Source of the DNA: Bacteriovoracaceae bacterium
GTDB taxonomy: Bacteria; Bdellovibrionota; Bacteriovoracia; Bacteriovoracales; Bacteriovoracaceae
Reading direction: 5' to 3'
Assembly (NCBI GenBank): GCA_023701435.1
Contig: JAMPXB010000005.1
Location: forward strand, 62,001 to 126,000
DNA: 64,000 bases
Below are positions 1 through 8,192 of the stretch, one piece after another (positions within the stretch are counted from its first letter, which is position 1; each line of letters opens with the position of its first letter). The translations under genes and the position numbers were made by a program. The notes under the pieces were generated by a model. It did no database searches. It saw nothing but the letters and a program-made list of their open reading frames with translations, and was not told the DNA's origin.

Positions 1-160
1 TAAAGATAATGTCATACCAAATCACCTGCAAAGAACCCTCGCAACCCTACTTCCCCATAGTGAATTTTATTTCATGAAAAGCGGTTCACACGTTCCCCAA
101 GCCGATTTTCCGGATATGGTGAATGAGCGGATTGAATTATTTATTCAACAGAATTTTTAA
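1..160 (+). CDS. alpha/beta hydrolase, C-terminal fragment
   Basis: An open frame enters from the left edge and ends with TAA at 158-160, giving 52 visible residues. The start KDNVIPNH resembles the strand and loop carrying the acid residue of alpha/beta hydrolases, and SGSHVPQADFP resembles the loop with the catalytic histidine, followed by a final helix (MVNERIELFIQQNF). This order and spacing are typical of the end of that fold. The substrate cannot be judged because the nucleophile region lies outside the window. Its stop overlaps the stop of the converging minus-strand gene at 157-159. Confidence 0.6.
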   Translation, partial: KDNVIPNHLQRTLATLLPHSEFYFMKSGSHVPQADFPDMVNERIELFIQQNF

Positions 161-1398
161 TCCAATTTAATATTGTTCATTTCAATGATGGGCCGGAAGA
201 TCCTCTTCATCGCTGAGCGCAGTTGGGATTTTTTATACTCATCATGGGAAGCTTCACCTTGAGTGTTCTTCAAGTGGCTCTCATAATCGGTCAACTGAAC
301 TTCAAATGGATAAAAGAAGCGCACATCTCTGGAAATGGGAGATGTATCAAGCTGTAAGAGGGATTGGGACAAAGGATTTTCCTTGTCTTTCATCGCCTGC
401 TTTCTCACTTCATTAAATGAAGACATGAAAGGGTTTCTATATTTTATCAGTTGTCGCCCGGTAAAATGAATCGCCCGATACTCTTCAGAAGTGTGACGGT
501 TGTCGTGATGCTTTTTGATAGGAGAGCATTCTTCGATCAGGGCATTAAGCCGCTGATAGAAAACATCCTCGGGCATATCATTTCGGATGGATTCTTTATA
601 AAGAGAAAAAATCCGGGTTCTTAACATCTTTAAATCAACCAAAGAGTTCTGAGAACGACTTGGCTTTATGTTGTTGATAATGGTGACGTGGTTACGATGC
701 AAAAACTTTATGACCCGCAAGGCATCGAGCTTATTATAAGTAATAATCCTTACACCAATTCGATCAAAGAGTTCTTCCGCCACATTTTCCTGCTTATGAA
801 GCAGTTTAATCACAATGGAATCACGGGTTTTTTTGGCCTTGGTCTGAAAATCATATAAAGGAATGGAAGTTCCCGAATCATTTTTCAAAAACAGGCGGTT
901 CTCTTCATCCCGATGAATAAATTTATAGAAGCGATCAAAGATCTGTTGTTGGATGGTCGAGAAATATCGATATCGGAGATCTTTATCCGTATGGAGAAGC
1001 GTATGCATGACTTTCAAAACAACGCCGGCCCAAAGCTGTTCATCGTTTTTCAACTTAACCGTCGAATAACCTGTCGCTGCCAGAAAGAGCTCCGAAATAT
1101 TAGTGATTGAATATAAGTAGTTAGGTACCCTCATATCCAAGCCTTCAGGATTACCTTCTTTTAAGAAGTAGCGCTTAATAAACTGCAGGGCTTCCTGAAA
1201 AATACCAAACAGTTCAGCACTTTCCACCGGATCGGAAATATCAAAACCATAACCGTACAAAAAGTTAGCGACCTGACTTTTATCGGAAAGTTCAGTTAGA
1301 TAATTGGTAGCATCTAAAGAGGATTTGCCACTGCAAACAATATCGAATGTTTCCCAGTTGAACCCATAGTCTGCCAGGTAGCTCGGACGTTGCGCCAT
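157..1398 (-). CDS. RelA/SpoT-like nucleotidyltransferase-fold protein
   Basis: This 413-residue protein has motifs in the order expected for a RelA/SpoT-type synthetase fold: LFDRIGVRIIT near residue 210, EYRAIHFTGRQL near 305, FEVQLTD near 370 and SHDEYKKSQ near 390. These correspond to the D-x-x-G-x-R, Y-R-x-x-H, E-x-Q and H-x-x-Y-K elements of the family. Before them is a helical domain of about 200 residues that I do not recognise. It resembles a conserved uncharacterised deltaproteobacterial family more than a classical (p)ppGpp synthetase, so activity is unproven. ATG at 1398 is chosen because GAGAG lies about 11 bases upstream. A TTG six codons earlier has no ribosome binding site. 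It is divergent from pgpA. Confidence 0.65.
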   Translation of the reverse strand: MAQRPSYLADYGFNWETFDIVCSGKSSLDATNYLTELSDKSQVANFLYGYGFDISDPVESAELFGIFQEALQFIKRYFLKEGNPEGLDMRVPNYLYSITNISELFLAATGYSTVKLKNDEQLWAGVVLKVMHTLLHTDKDLRYRYFSTIQQQIFDRFYKFIHRDEENRLFLKNDSGTSIPLYDFQTKAKKTRDSIVIKLLHKQENVAEELFDRIGVRIITYNKLDALRVIKFLHRNHVTIINNIKPSRSQNSLVDLKMLRTRIFSLYKESIRNDMPEDVFYQRLNALIEECSPIKKHHDNRHTSEEYRAIHFTGRQLIKYRNPFMSSFNEVRKQAMKDKENPLSQSLLQLDTSPISRDVRFFYPFEVQLTDYESHLKNTQGEASHDEYKKSQLRSAMKRIFRPIIEMNNIKLD

Positions 1399-1458
1399 AT
1401 TTTGCCAATCTCTCAAATCGCGTTTAGAGTTTTAAAAAGGAAAACTAACGTAAATCTT

Positions 1459-1938
1459 ATGAAAGAGCAAAAAATTCAAGCCCCTCCATTTCTTACTGTC
1501 CTCTTCTTATCGTGGTTTTTCACCGGAAAATTTCCTAAAGCCCCCGGAACAGTTGGGAGCTTGGCCACAATTCCTCTGATTTACATATTATATTACCTGC
1601 AAATAAACATATATACTTTAACAGCTTTGATCATCTTGTTATTTATCAGCTCCATTCTTATCACAGAGCATGTGCAAAAAAAATTTCATCTCCATGATCC
1701 TCAATGGATAGTGATTGATGAAGTCATTGGTATGCTGGTGACTTGGAGTTTTGTCCAAACAATCGACTTCCCTACACTCTTTCTCGTTTTCGCCTCTTTC
1801 CGTTTTTTCGACATCGTAAAAATTTGGCCGGCCTCTTACTTTGATCGCTTACACCATGGCTTTGGGACCATTACTGATGACGTTATCAGTGGGCTCTATG
1901 CAGGAATTTTTACCTTATTCATGACGAAGTTTTTTTAA
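1459..1938 (+). CDS. pgpA: phosphatidylglycerophosphatase A
   Basis: Removes the terminal phosphate from phosphatidylglycerol phosphate in the inner membrane, the last step of phosphatidylglycerol synthesis. The 159-residue product has the family motifs GKFPKAPGTVGSLA near residue 25, the acidic DEVIGM near 90, FRFFDIVKIWP near 115 and ITDDVISG near 140, with four hydrophobic segments between them. The frame stays open upstream to 1390, but those extra residues overlap the divergent gene, and the product starting at ATG 1459 matches the family's usual N-terminus. An AAGGA lies about 17 bases upstream, further than usual. Confidence 0.92.
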   Translation: MKEQKIQAPPFLTVLFLSWFFTGKFPKAPGTVGSLATIPLIYILYYLQINIYTLTALIILLFISSILITEHVQKKFHLHDPQWIVIDEVIGMLVTWSFVQTIDFPTLFLVFASFRFFDIVKIWPASYFDRLHHGFGTITDDVISGLYAGIFTLFMTKFF

Positions 1939-2099
1939 CAACCAGCAGCAATTTGCTAAATATTTCAAATCTTTAGTCATCCGTAAATTTTCCGTAAAAA
2001 TTGCATAATAGCCATTGTCGAAAACGAAGGGCGATGTTAGCTTGAATATATAACACGCACCTTCATAACCGTATTTTGTAAGAGAGAAGGAGAAACCTC
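1939..2099 (+). promoter_or_regulatory. recA upstream region with CCGTAAA repeat
   Basis: These 161 bases separate pgpA and recA. They hold a small palindrome, AGCAA-T-TTGCT (1947-1957), two copies of CCGTAAA at 1981-1987 and 1992-1998, exactly 11 bases apart, and a strong Shine-Dalgarno (AGAAGGAG, about 2085-2092). I could not pick a convincing -35/-10 pair. The repeat spacing of one helical turn suggests a protein-binding site. No TTAC-N3-GTAA box of the kind reported for Bdellovibrio LexA is present. Confidence 0.4.
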
Positions 2100-3206
2100 A
2101 TGTCTTTAAATCACGCTAACACTACAGACGCTGCGAACAAAAAGAAAGCGCTAGATCTGGCCCTTTCAACAATTGAAAAGCAATTCGGTAAAGGTGCAAT
2201 TATGCGCCTCGATTCAACTGAAGCTGCCGAAAAAATTCCAGCAATCTCAACTGGCTCTCTTGGCATTGACCTGGCCCTCGGTGTGGGTGGTATTCCTCAA
2301 GGTCGTATCATCGAAATTTACGGACCTGAATCTTCTGGTAAAACAACTCTTACTCTACATATTGCAGCTGAATGTCAAAAAGCTGGTGGAACGGTTGCCT
2401 TCATCGATGCTGAGCATGCTTTGGATACCGTTTATGCTGCTAAACTAGGCGTGGATATCCCAAATACACTTATTTCTCAGCCAGATTCTGGAGAACAGGC
2501 CCTTGAGATCACTGATATGTTGGTGCGTTCAGGTGCCGTTAATCTTTTGATTGTAGACTCAGTTGCAGCTCTTACTCCAAAAGCAGAACTTGAAGGTGAC
2601 ATGGGAGATTCTCACATGGGTCTTCAAGCAAGACTTATGTCTCAGGCTCTTCGTAAACTAACTGGTTCAATCTCTCGTTCAAATTGTACTGTTATTTTCA
2701 TTAACCAGCTTCGTATGAAGATTGGTGTAATGTTTGGTAACCCAGAAACAACTACTGGTGGTAACGCTCTTAAATTTTATGCTTCAGTTCGAATGGACAT
2801 CCGTCGTACTGGTGCCTTGAAAGATGGTGAAGAAGTTATCGGTAACCGTACTCGAGTAAAAATCGTTAAAAATAAAGTAGCTCCTCCTTTCCGTGAAGTT
2901 GAATTCGACATCATGTATGGTGCTGGTATTTCTAAGGAAGGCGATCTTTTAGATGTTGCCGCCAATGAAGGCATCATTGAGAAGGCCGGTGCTTGGTACT
3001 CTTATAACAACGCTAAGCTTGGCCAAGGTCGCGAAGCTTCTAAAGAAAATCTAAGATCTAACCCTGAGCTTATGAACGAAATCCGTCAGAAAGTTCTGTC
3101 AAAGCACGGGATTGTTAAAACTGCTGAGATCGCCAACGTAGACATGTCTACTGGTGAAATCAAAGAAGAAAAAGCTCCTGCTAAGGCCAAAGCAAAAGTT
3201 CAATAA
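2100..3206 (+). CDS. recA: recombinase RecA
   Basis: RecA forms filaments on single-stranded DNA, drives homologous pairing and strand exchange, and triggers SOS self-cleavage. The 368-residue product is full length. It shows the N-terminal helix [19 protein letters not shown], Walker A GPESSGKT at 75-82, Walker B-like [10 protein letters not shown] near 150, DNA-binding loop sequences ([31 protein letters not shown]), and a lysine/alanine-rich tail. ATG at 2100 follows AAGGAG by seven bases. A strong terminator follows, then recX. Confidence 0.99.
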   Translation: MSLNHANTTDAANKKKALDLALSTIEKQFGKGAIMRLDSTEAAEKIPAISTGSLGIDLALGVGGIPQGRIIEIYGPESSGKTTLTLHIAAECQKAGGTVAFIDAEHALDTVYAAKLGVDIPNTLISQPDSGEQALEITDMLVRSGAVNLLIVDSVAALTPKAELEGDMGDSHMGLQARLMSQALRKLTGSISRSNCTVIFINQLRMKIGVMFGNPETTTGGNALKFYASVRMDIRRTGALKDGEEVIGNRTRVKIVKNKVAPPFREVEFDIMYGAGISKEGDLLDVAANEGIIEKAGAWYSYNNAKLGQGREASKENLRSNPELMNEIRQKVLSKHGIVKTAEIANVDMSTGEIKEEKAPAKAKAKVQ

Positions 3207-3215
3207 ATTACCAGT

Positions 3216-3246
3216 AAGGCCACCTCAAGGTGGCCTTATTATTTTG
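3216..3246 (+). terminator. Rho-independent terminator after recA
   Basis: AAGGCCACC (3216-3224), loop TCAA, and GGTGGCCTT (3229-3237) form a nine-pair stem followed by ATTATTTTG. It lies ten bases after the recA stop and just before recX, so it probably reduces recX transcription rather than isolating it. Confidence 0.85.
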
Positions 3247-3255
3247 AATCAATAA

Positions 3256-3741
3256 ATGAATCAAAGAATCTATAACTACTCCATCCACCTTCTCGCCCGG
3301 CAAGACTACTCAGAGTTTAAACTACGGACAAAACTGCGCTCCAAGAAAGATAATCTTCCACATGAAATAGATGAAGTCATCGCTGCTTTGAAAACCCGTG
3401 GTCTCTTACGGGAAGAAAATTATCGCCGGCTTTTTATCCGTAAATGGATGATCAAAGGTGAAGCAGAAGATAAGATCCGTAAAAGAGGGGCTCAGGAAAA
3501 ATTGGAGTTTTCCACAGAAGAATTCACACAGGTGGAACAAGAGCTGGGTATTAGTGATGAAGACAACTTAGAAAAACTTGTCGCGAAAAAACTTCGCTCC
3601 AAAGAGATCCCCAGTAGTCCTTTAGAAAAACAAATACTCCGCGACAAAGTTTTAAGATTTCTCATCTCTAAGGGCCATGATTACAGTGATGCTAAGGCTT
3701 CCCTCAATAAGTATTTAAATTCTAAGTCCAGCGACTATTAA
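3256..3741 (+). CDS. recX: RecX family regulator of RecA
   Basis: RecX binds RecA filaments and limits their activity. The 161-residue product is all-helical and of family length. It opens with the typical IYNYSIHLLARQDYSEFKLRTKL block, continues with ALKTRGLLREENYRRLFIRKWMIKGE, and has a third repeat near the C-terminus (LRFLISKGHDYSDAKASL). Position directly after recA supports the call. It probably depends on read-through past the recA terminator, since only 18 bases separate that hairpin from the start. Confidence 0.88.
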   Translation: MNQRIYNYSIHLLARQDYSEFKLRTKLRSKKDNLPHEIDEVIAALKTRGLLREENYRRLFIRKWMIKGEAEDKIRKRGAQEKLEFSTEEFTQVEQELGISDEDNLEKLVAKKLRSKEIPSSPLEKQILRDKVLRFLISKGHDYSDAKASLNKYLNSKSSDY

Positions 3742-3803
3742 ATTATCACCCATTGTAGTTTTTACATCTCAACGCCAAATATTCCATTCGCTGTTTAAAA
3801 TAA

Positions 3804-3831
3804 CCGGAGTTTAACAACATCCGGAGTTTAA
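3804..3831 (+). repeat. Tandem 11-base repeat containing the RBS
   Basis: CCGGAGTTTAA occurs at 3804-3814 and again at 3821-3831, touching the ATG at 3832. The second copy supplies the Shine-Dalgarno GGAG. The copies are 17 bases apart, so the upstream one could be a decoy ribosome site or half of an operator. Confidence 0.55.
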
Positions 3832-4629
3832 ATGAGAGCAGCCCTTAAGAGCATCATCCTTCTATCACTCTTCTCCTCATTTACAAGCTTTGCGGCAACT
3901 CCCTCGATGAACCAAGATCATTTCTGCAATGATAGAAAAGATCCAACCTTTGTAAAAGAACTGACCAGAGATTCGAGTAATCTCATGGGCTTCCGTAATT
4001 TTGGAGGCATTGGTGGAGCAGGTGTATGCTGGTGGCACTCACGCTTTCAACGGAACGCTTTATATTTGACAATTTTTCAACCTGATGCTGTCAAACCGAC
4101 AGAAGAAGAAGCCAGGATAATCATAAAGAAGATCAGAAAGGGAAAAGAGATTGTTCAGGTTCCGGGGTATAACAACCTACAGGAATTTAGTACTGATTTT
4201 CTCATCCTCCTTCAGTCAGAGCTTGAATCTTGGCAATTAAGTGATGGAGCAAAATTCGCATGGATTAGGGGTCTTAAAGGAAACTCAGTCGTGACACCTG
4301 AGAAGATGCAAATGATGATGGATGAACTTTACCAAGAAGTTGAAACTCAAGGAAATATTGCTTATCAGAAGCTTCAAATCAAGGGAATAACGGCCCATGC
4401 TTGGCTCGTGGTAAGTATGACCAAAGAAGAAAATGGTTACTTATTAGAGGTTATTGATAGCAATTATCCAAGAATGACTATGTTCTATCAGTATGAGGTA
4501 GGAGATACCCATCTTGTGCATGAATATTACGGAGTCTTCACTCCCTACCTGGAAGAAACAAAAGAAATGGCAAAAATCAGCATGATTATTAAAGAGTCAT
4601 GCAACCCCCAAATGCTGTCTAAAAGATAG
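3832..4629 (+). CDS. secreted protein, possible papain-like cysteine peptidase
   Basis: A 265-residue protein with a clear signal peptide (hydrophobic residues 4-20, cleavage likely after SFA-A). It has no family I can name with certainty. The arrangement suggests a papain-like fold: a glycine-rich loop leading to GVCWWHS (Cys66), a histidine followed by a hydrophobic strand (AHAWLVV, His189), then a strand ending in VIDSNYP (Asp209 or Asn211). This Cys-His-Asp/Asn order and spacing match papain-type peptidases and transglutaminase-like proteins. If real, it is an exported peptidase or amidase acting on prey or wall material. Alone on the plus strand, with no terminator visible. Confidence 0.5.
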   Translation: MRAALKSIILLSLFSSFTSFAATPSMNQDHFCNDRKDPTFVKELTRDSSNLMGFRNFGGIGGAGVCWWHSRFQRNALYLTIFQPDAVKPTEEEARIIIKKIRKGKEIVQVPGYNNLQEFSTDFLILLQSELESWQLSDGAKFAWIRGLKGNSVVTPEKMQMMMDELYQEVETQGNIAYQKLQIKGITAHAWLVVSMTKEENGYLLEVIDSNYPRMTMFYQYEVGDTHLVHEYYGVFTPYLEETKEMAKISMIIKESCNPQMLSKR

Positions 4630-4688
4630 ACACTGTCTTAACCTTCTACAAAAACCAACCTTTTATCGCCTGGTTAGAAAGCACTTTA

Positions 4689-4705
4689 TTGGCATTCTCC
4701 TTGCT
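4689..4705 (+). promoter_or_regulatory. sigma-54-like promoter
   Basis: TTGGCATTCTCCTTGCT matches the sigma-54 consensus YTGGCACG-N4-TTGCW closely. The GG (4691-4692) and GC (4703-4704) doublets have exactly ten bases between them. Transcription would start near 4716, giving a leader of about 14 bases that holds the AGGAG ribosome site (4719-4723) of the gene at 4730. An imperfect pair AACCA/TGGTT around 4655-4676 could mark an activator site, but is weak. Confidence 0.6.
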
Positions 4706-4729
4706 TAATTAGAGGCACAGGAGAATTTT

Positions 4730-5545
4730 ATGAACTGGAATAATAAGAACAAAACTTTTGCTTTTATGGTGGCCGGACTCTTCGTCCTGACAGGAACCTA
4801 CAATGCAGTTGTGATTAATTCTGAATCCCATCTTTCCGGCAATGACATAAAATTCGTAAAGCGTTTGGATGAAATGTATGGAGTAACCATTAAGGGTCGT
4901 GAAGTCGCTGCTGTTTCAAAATGGCAGAAGCTTGCACCTTCTCCAATTACTTTCAAGAAGCTCGCTCCCATTGTTGAAAAGATTACTCAAGCAGAACCGG
5001 CGGCAGCAGTAGTTAGTGCTGATATTATTCCTCAGGCAGCTGTTCAGGAAGAGCTGACACTTTCACTGGTAGAAGTCATTAATCCTAAGAAATGGCAGCA
5101 AGGTTTAACAAATACGCAATTTAGTGGCTCACTTTCAACCAATAACGGTGTCATTGAAGACTTATCAGTGGCCCTGCCAAATGGTGAGGGCGTAGCAGTA
5201 TCTTTCTCTGAAATGACCGGAAACGTTTTTGAATACGATCTCAACGGAGAATACTATTCTGGAATGATGTATCAGGTAGACAAGAATTCATATATGGTCA
5301 CTTTGACCAATGGTCCTCTGGAAGGAACCCGTCTACGCTTTTCAGGTGTTGATCCACAAAATGAGCAACAAGAAACCCAGCAATTACTGGCCGAAAACAA
5401 CAACGTTTCAGTAGGTAATTTCGGTAACGAAAGTTATGACCATAACGATGTTAGCCCTGAGAAAATGCTGGAAAATGATCAGCAAATGCAGCAAGAAGCG
5501 ATCCAGGCCCAAAGTTTTAACTTTAATCAGCCAGAGTCGCTGTAG
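4730..5545 (+). CDS. exported or membrane-anchored protein of unknown function
   Basis: A 271-residue protein I do not recognise. Residues 10-28 form a hydrophobic segment with a short positive N-terminus (NWNNKNKT), either a signal peptide or a single anchor. A proline/alanine-rich linker (about 65-105) leads to a beta-rich region of about 130 residues, then a glutamine/asparagine-rich tail (QQMQQEAIQAQSFNFNQ). The sigma-54-like promoter just upstream suggests regulated expression. Its last 23 bases overlap the end of the converging histidine kinase gene. ATG follows AGGAG by seven bases. Confidence 0.72.
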   Translation: MNWNNKNKTFAFMVAGLFVLTGTYNAVVINSESHLSGNDIKFVKRLDEMYGVTIKGREVAAVSKWQKLAPSPITFKKLAPIVEKITQAEPAAAVVSADIIPQAAVQEELTLSLVEVINPKKWQQGLTNTQFSGSLSTNNGVIEDLSVALPNGEGVAVSFSEMTGNVFEYDLNGEYYSGMMYQVDKNSYMVTLTNGPLEGTRLRFSGVDPQNEQQETQQLLAENNNVSVGNFGNESYDHNDVSPEKMLENDQQMQQEAIQAQSFNFNQPESL

Positions 5546-8150
5546 TCAAAACATCAGCTTTCTTATCCAGCTTGGGCAAAGGTATTAAAAATGTAAAGCG
5601 AGTCCCTTTGCCTAACTTGCTGTCGACCTCTATAGAACCCTTAAGCTTTTCTACGTTCATTTTAATGTCATAAAGACCGACACCTCTACCTGAGACATCC
5701 GTAATCGTTTCAGCTGTGCTGAATGAAGAATCAAATATGTGGTAAATTATTTGCTTGTCAGTACTGGCCATAGCCTCTTCTGAATAATTTAATTCCATCA
5801 TCTTATTGCGGATTCGGTTGGGGTCAATACCGTTTCCATCATCCTGGACGGTAAAGGCCAGCATGGGTGTAGAGTCGGATTCAATCAGTTCAAAAAAAAC
5901 ATGGATATTACCCAATTCTTCCTTACCTGCTGCCAGACGCGCATCAGGTGATTCAATTCCATGATCAACGGTATTTCTAAATAGATGAATGCATGAATCA
6001 AAAAAAGGCTTAAAATAATTTGAATCTATTTTTAAATTGCCGTTTTTAATTACTAACGGCTTAACTTTTTTACCAAGGCGGACAGCAAGTTCCATTGTCA
6101 GAACTTTATACTGGTCAATGTACTGCTCTACGTCTTGTTCAAGAAAATATAGGGAGAAGGTTTTCGCTAGTTCTGGATTTTTTAAATGCAATATATTCCA
6201 AAAATCCCGCAATTGTTTTTCATCAATTTCCAAAGACGATTTAGCGGGTGCCCCAATCAACTCATTAAGAGCAGTAATTTTCTTATCCAACATTCCTAGA
6301 AGTACATCAATTCTAGAAATCACTTCCGGGGCAGAGATGGTTTCTGCTGAGACATCGGTTTCGAAGTGATGAAGATAATCCACGATTTCCTGCAACGAAT
6401 AAAAAGCAGCAGAGCCCTTCATAGAGTGCAGGAGACGCATAAGATCATCTTTATTAAAGCTTTCCTCTTTTTTAATTAGATCCGCTTCGTCCCTGAGTGA
6501 TGTCTTGAATGTCTCTTCGAAGCGCAGGAATTCTTTTTTATTTTTAAACACTTTAGCTACTAATTTCACATAATTTTTCTGTGCTTCGACTTCTTTATTG
6601 GCCTTAAATTCACGGGTCTTATCAGAGGCCACCATAATTACATTTTGTACTTTATTTTGATCGTCCCTCATGGGAAAGAATTCAAGTGTAACGTGTTTAA
6701 AATTGCGTGAAGTAAAATCCTCAGTACAAGGGATAGCTCTCTGACCCAACTCCACCAAACTTTCAAAAGGGATCATTTCTTCAAATAAACTCTGCACCCA
6801 CTGATTAAAAAGTGGTTTATCTTCAGTCTTGATAAGATCAGCCACTTCTTTATCAGTTGGCTCGGTCCCGATGAGCTTCTCGCAAGCCTTGGTATACAAA
6901 TCTAAACATTTCCCACTTTGATCAAAAACCAGAAGTCCTTGGGCAAGACTATCCAGGATACTTTTAATAAAACGATTGGCCTGCTTTAATTCTGCAGTTC
7001 GTTCTTCTACTTTTTCTTCCAAGGTACGGTTATATTCAATGAGCTTTTCACGGTAATCCTCAATCTTATCTAACATTTCATTGAAAGAGACTCCTACAAC
7101 CTCAAGTTCGGAGGTCGATTGCGGACCGACTCTTACCTTAACAGCACCGCCGGCGATGTTTTTTATCACTTCTGTAAGCTTTTCCAGCGGGTTTGTGATG
7201 GTACGGGCGAGGAAGATTGAGAGCAGATTAAAAAAACCGATCAAACAAACTGCATAGATGATGGTATTGATGATAATAAGAGTAGTAACTTCGTATGCTT
7301 CAGCAGTCTTTATTCCAGTAAATAAAAAGTGCCCAGGGAACCGATTGATTTGTTGAACTCCCTGGATGTATTCGTCCTTTCCGATGAGGTACTCGCGAAT
7401 GCCTTTCTGTGATTGTTCAGGAGTGGCCGCCAATTCTTTTTGCACAAAGTGTTTAAAGAAAACCAAGTGAGCCTGAGTAGAATTGTACGGTTTATTTTGA
7501 AATAAAGGTTGCCCAAGATTATTGATAAAGTTTATTTCAAATGACTGCTTTCCAAAGATCTCATTCAGCACCTTATCCATCAGAAAATCAAAACAGTAGA
7601 TGTTGCCTGTTTGAGGGTCATACATAAGAACGAGGTAGCGCGTTGCAGCCCCTTTTTCAAAATGTAAAATTTCAAACAATCCTTGCTCTACGATCTTAGT
7701 CGAAGCTAATGCAAGCATCTCATCAGGCAAGTTTAAAAAATCTTCCCGATGCTTATAAGATTCAAGGAATGAAGGATTGGTGAAAACAACTTCCGAGGCG
7801 TTGGGCTTCTCGTTTTGTTTTTCCAAAATATTTTTAACCTGCAAAGGAGTCAGAGATCTTATCTGATATAGATCAGGATCTACCGAAATCTGCTTTTTGA
7901 TTTCTTCCTCTGAGAAGCGGGTCTGATAAACACTGACAATGTTTTTCTTCTGATCAAAAAACCGATTCAGGGAATGAGTGCTTGTTTCAAGATTATAGAG
8001 AACGTTGTCAAAGATATATGCTTTCTTATCTTCCAGGATCATTTTGGAGGTAAAATAAAGCAGGATAAAGGAAACGACTGCCACAACCAAAGTTAGAGTG
8101 ATGACAACTTTACTTCGAAGTGAGAACTGAAAAAAAGATCTTCTATTCAA
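5523..8150 (-). CDS. membrane CheA-like sensor histidine kinase
   Basis: An 875-residue inner-membrane kinase. Order seen: transmembrane helix 14-34, a periplasmic sensor of about 250 residues, a second helix 289-315, HAMP (316-370), coiled coil (365-395), PAS-like domain (395-510), Hpt domain with phospho-acceptor His575 (LLHSMKGSAA), then a CheA-type ATP-binding domain with N box HLFRNTVDHGIE (722-733), G1 DDGNGID (770-776) and G2 SGRGVGLY (820-827). No classical HisKA dimerisation box and no CheW-like domain are visible. Phosphate should therefore pass from ATP to the internal Hpt and on to a receiver, plausibly the CheY-like protein at 8976. The start is TTG at 8150, with AGAG upstream. 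Confidence 0.85.
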   Translation of the reverse strand: MNRRSFFQFSLRSKVVITLTLVVAVVSFILLYFTSKMILEDKKAYIFDNVLYNLETSTHSLNRFFDQKKNIVSVYQTRFSEEEIKKQISVDPDLYQIRSLTPLQVKNILEKQNEKPNASEVVFTNPSFLESYKHREDFLNLPDEMLALASTKIVEQGLFEILHFEKGAATRYLVLMYDPQTGNIYCFDFLMDKVLNEIFGKQSFEINFINNLGQPLFQNKPYNSTQAHLVFFKHFVQKELAATPEQSQKGIREYLIGKDEYIQGVQQINRFPGHFLFTGIKTAEAYEVTTLIIINTIIYAVCLIGFFNLLSIFLARTITNPLEKLTEVIKNIAGGAVKVRVGPQSTSELEVVGVSFNEMLDKIEDYREKLIEYNRTLEEKVEERTAELKQANRFIKSILDSLAQGLLVFDQSGKCLDLYTKACEKLIGTEPTDKEVADLIKTEDKPLFNQWVQSLFEEMIPFESLVELGQRAIPCTEDFTSRNFKHVTLEFFPMRDDQNKVQNVIMVASDKTREFKANKEVEAQKNYVKLVAKVFKNKKEFLRFEETFKTSLRDEADLIKKEESFNKDDLMRLLHSMKGSAAFYSLQEIVDYLHHFETDVSAETISAPEVISRIDVLLGMLDKKITALNELIGAPAKSSLEIDEKQLRDFWNILHLKNPELAKTFSLYFLEQDVEQYIDQYKVLTMELAVRLGKKVKPLVIKNGNLKIDSNYFKPFFDSCIHLFRNTVDHGIESPDARLAAGKEELGNIHVFFELIESDSTPMLAFTVQDDGNGIDPNRIRNKMMELNYSEEAMASTDKQIIYHIFDSSFSTAETITDVSGRGVGLYDIKMNVEKLKGSIEVDSKLGKGTRFTFLIPLPKLDKKADVLTTATLAD

Positions 8151-8192
8151 TGAGGTTTCTCTTTATAATGTTATAAACTTATTATACAAAGC

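Noticed and set aside
913-1110. 65-residue plus-strand open frame
   Set aside because: Antisense to the RelA/SpoT-like gene; no ribosome site or domain.
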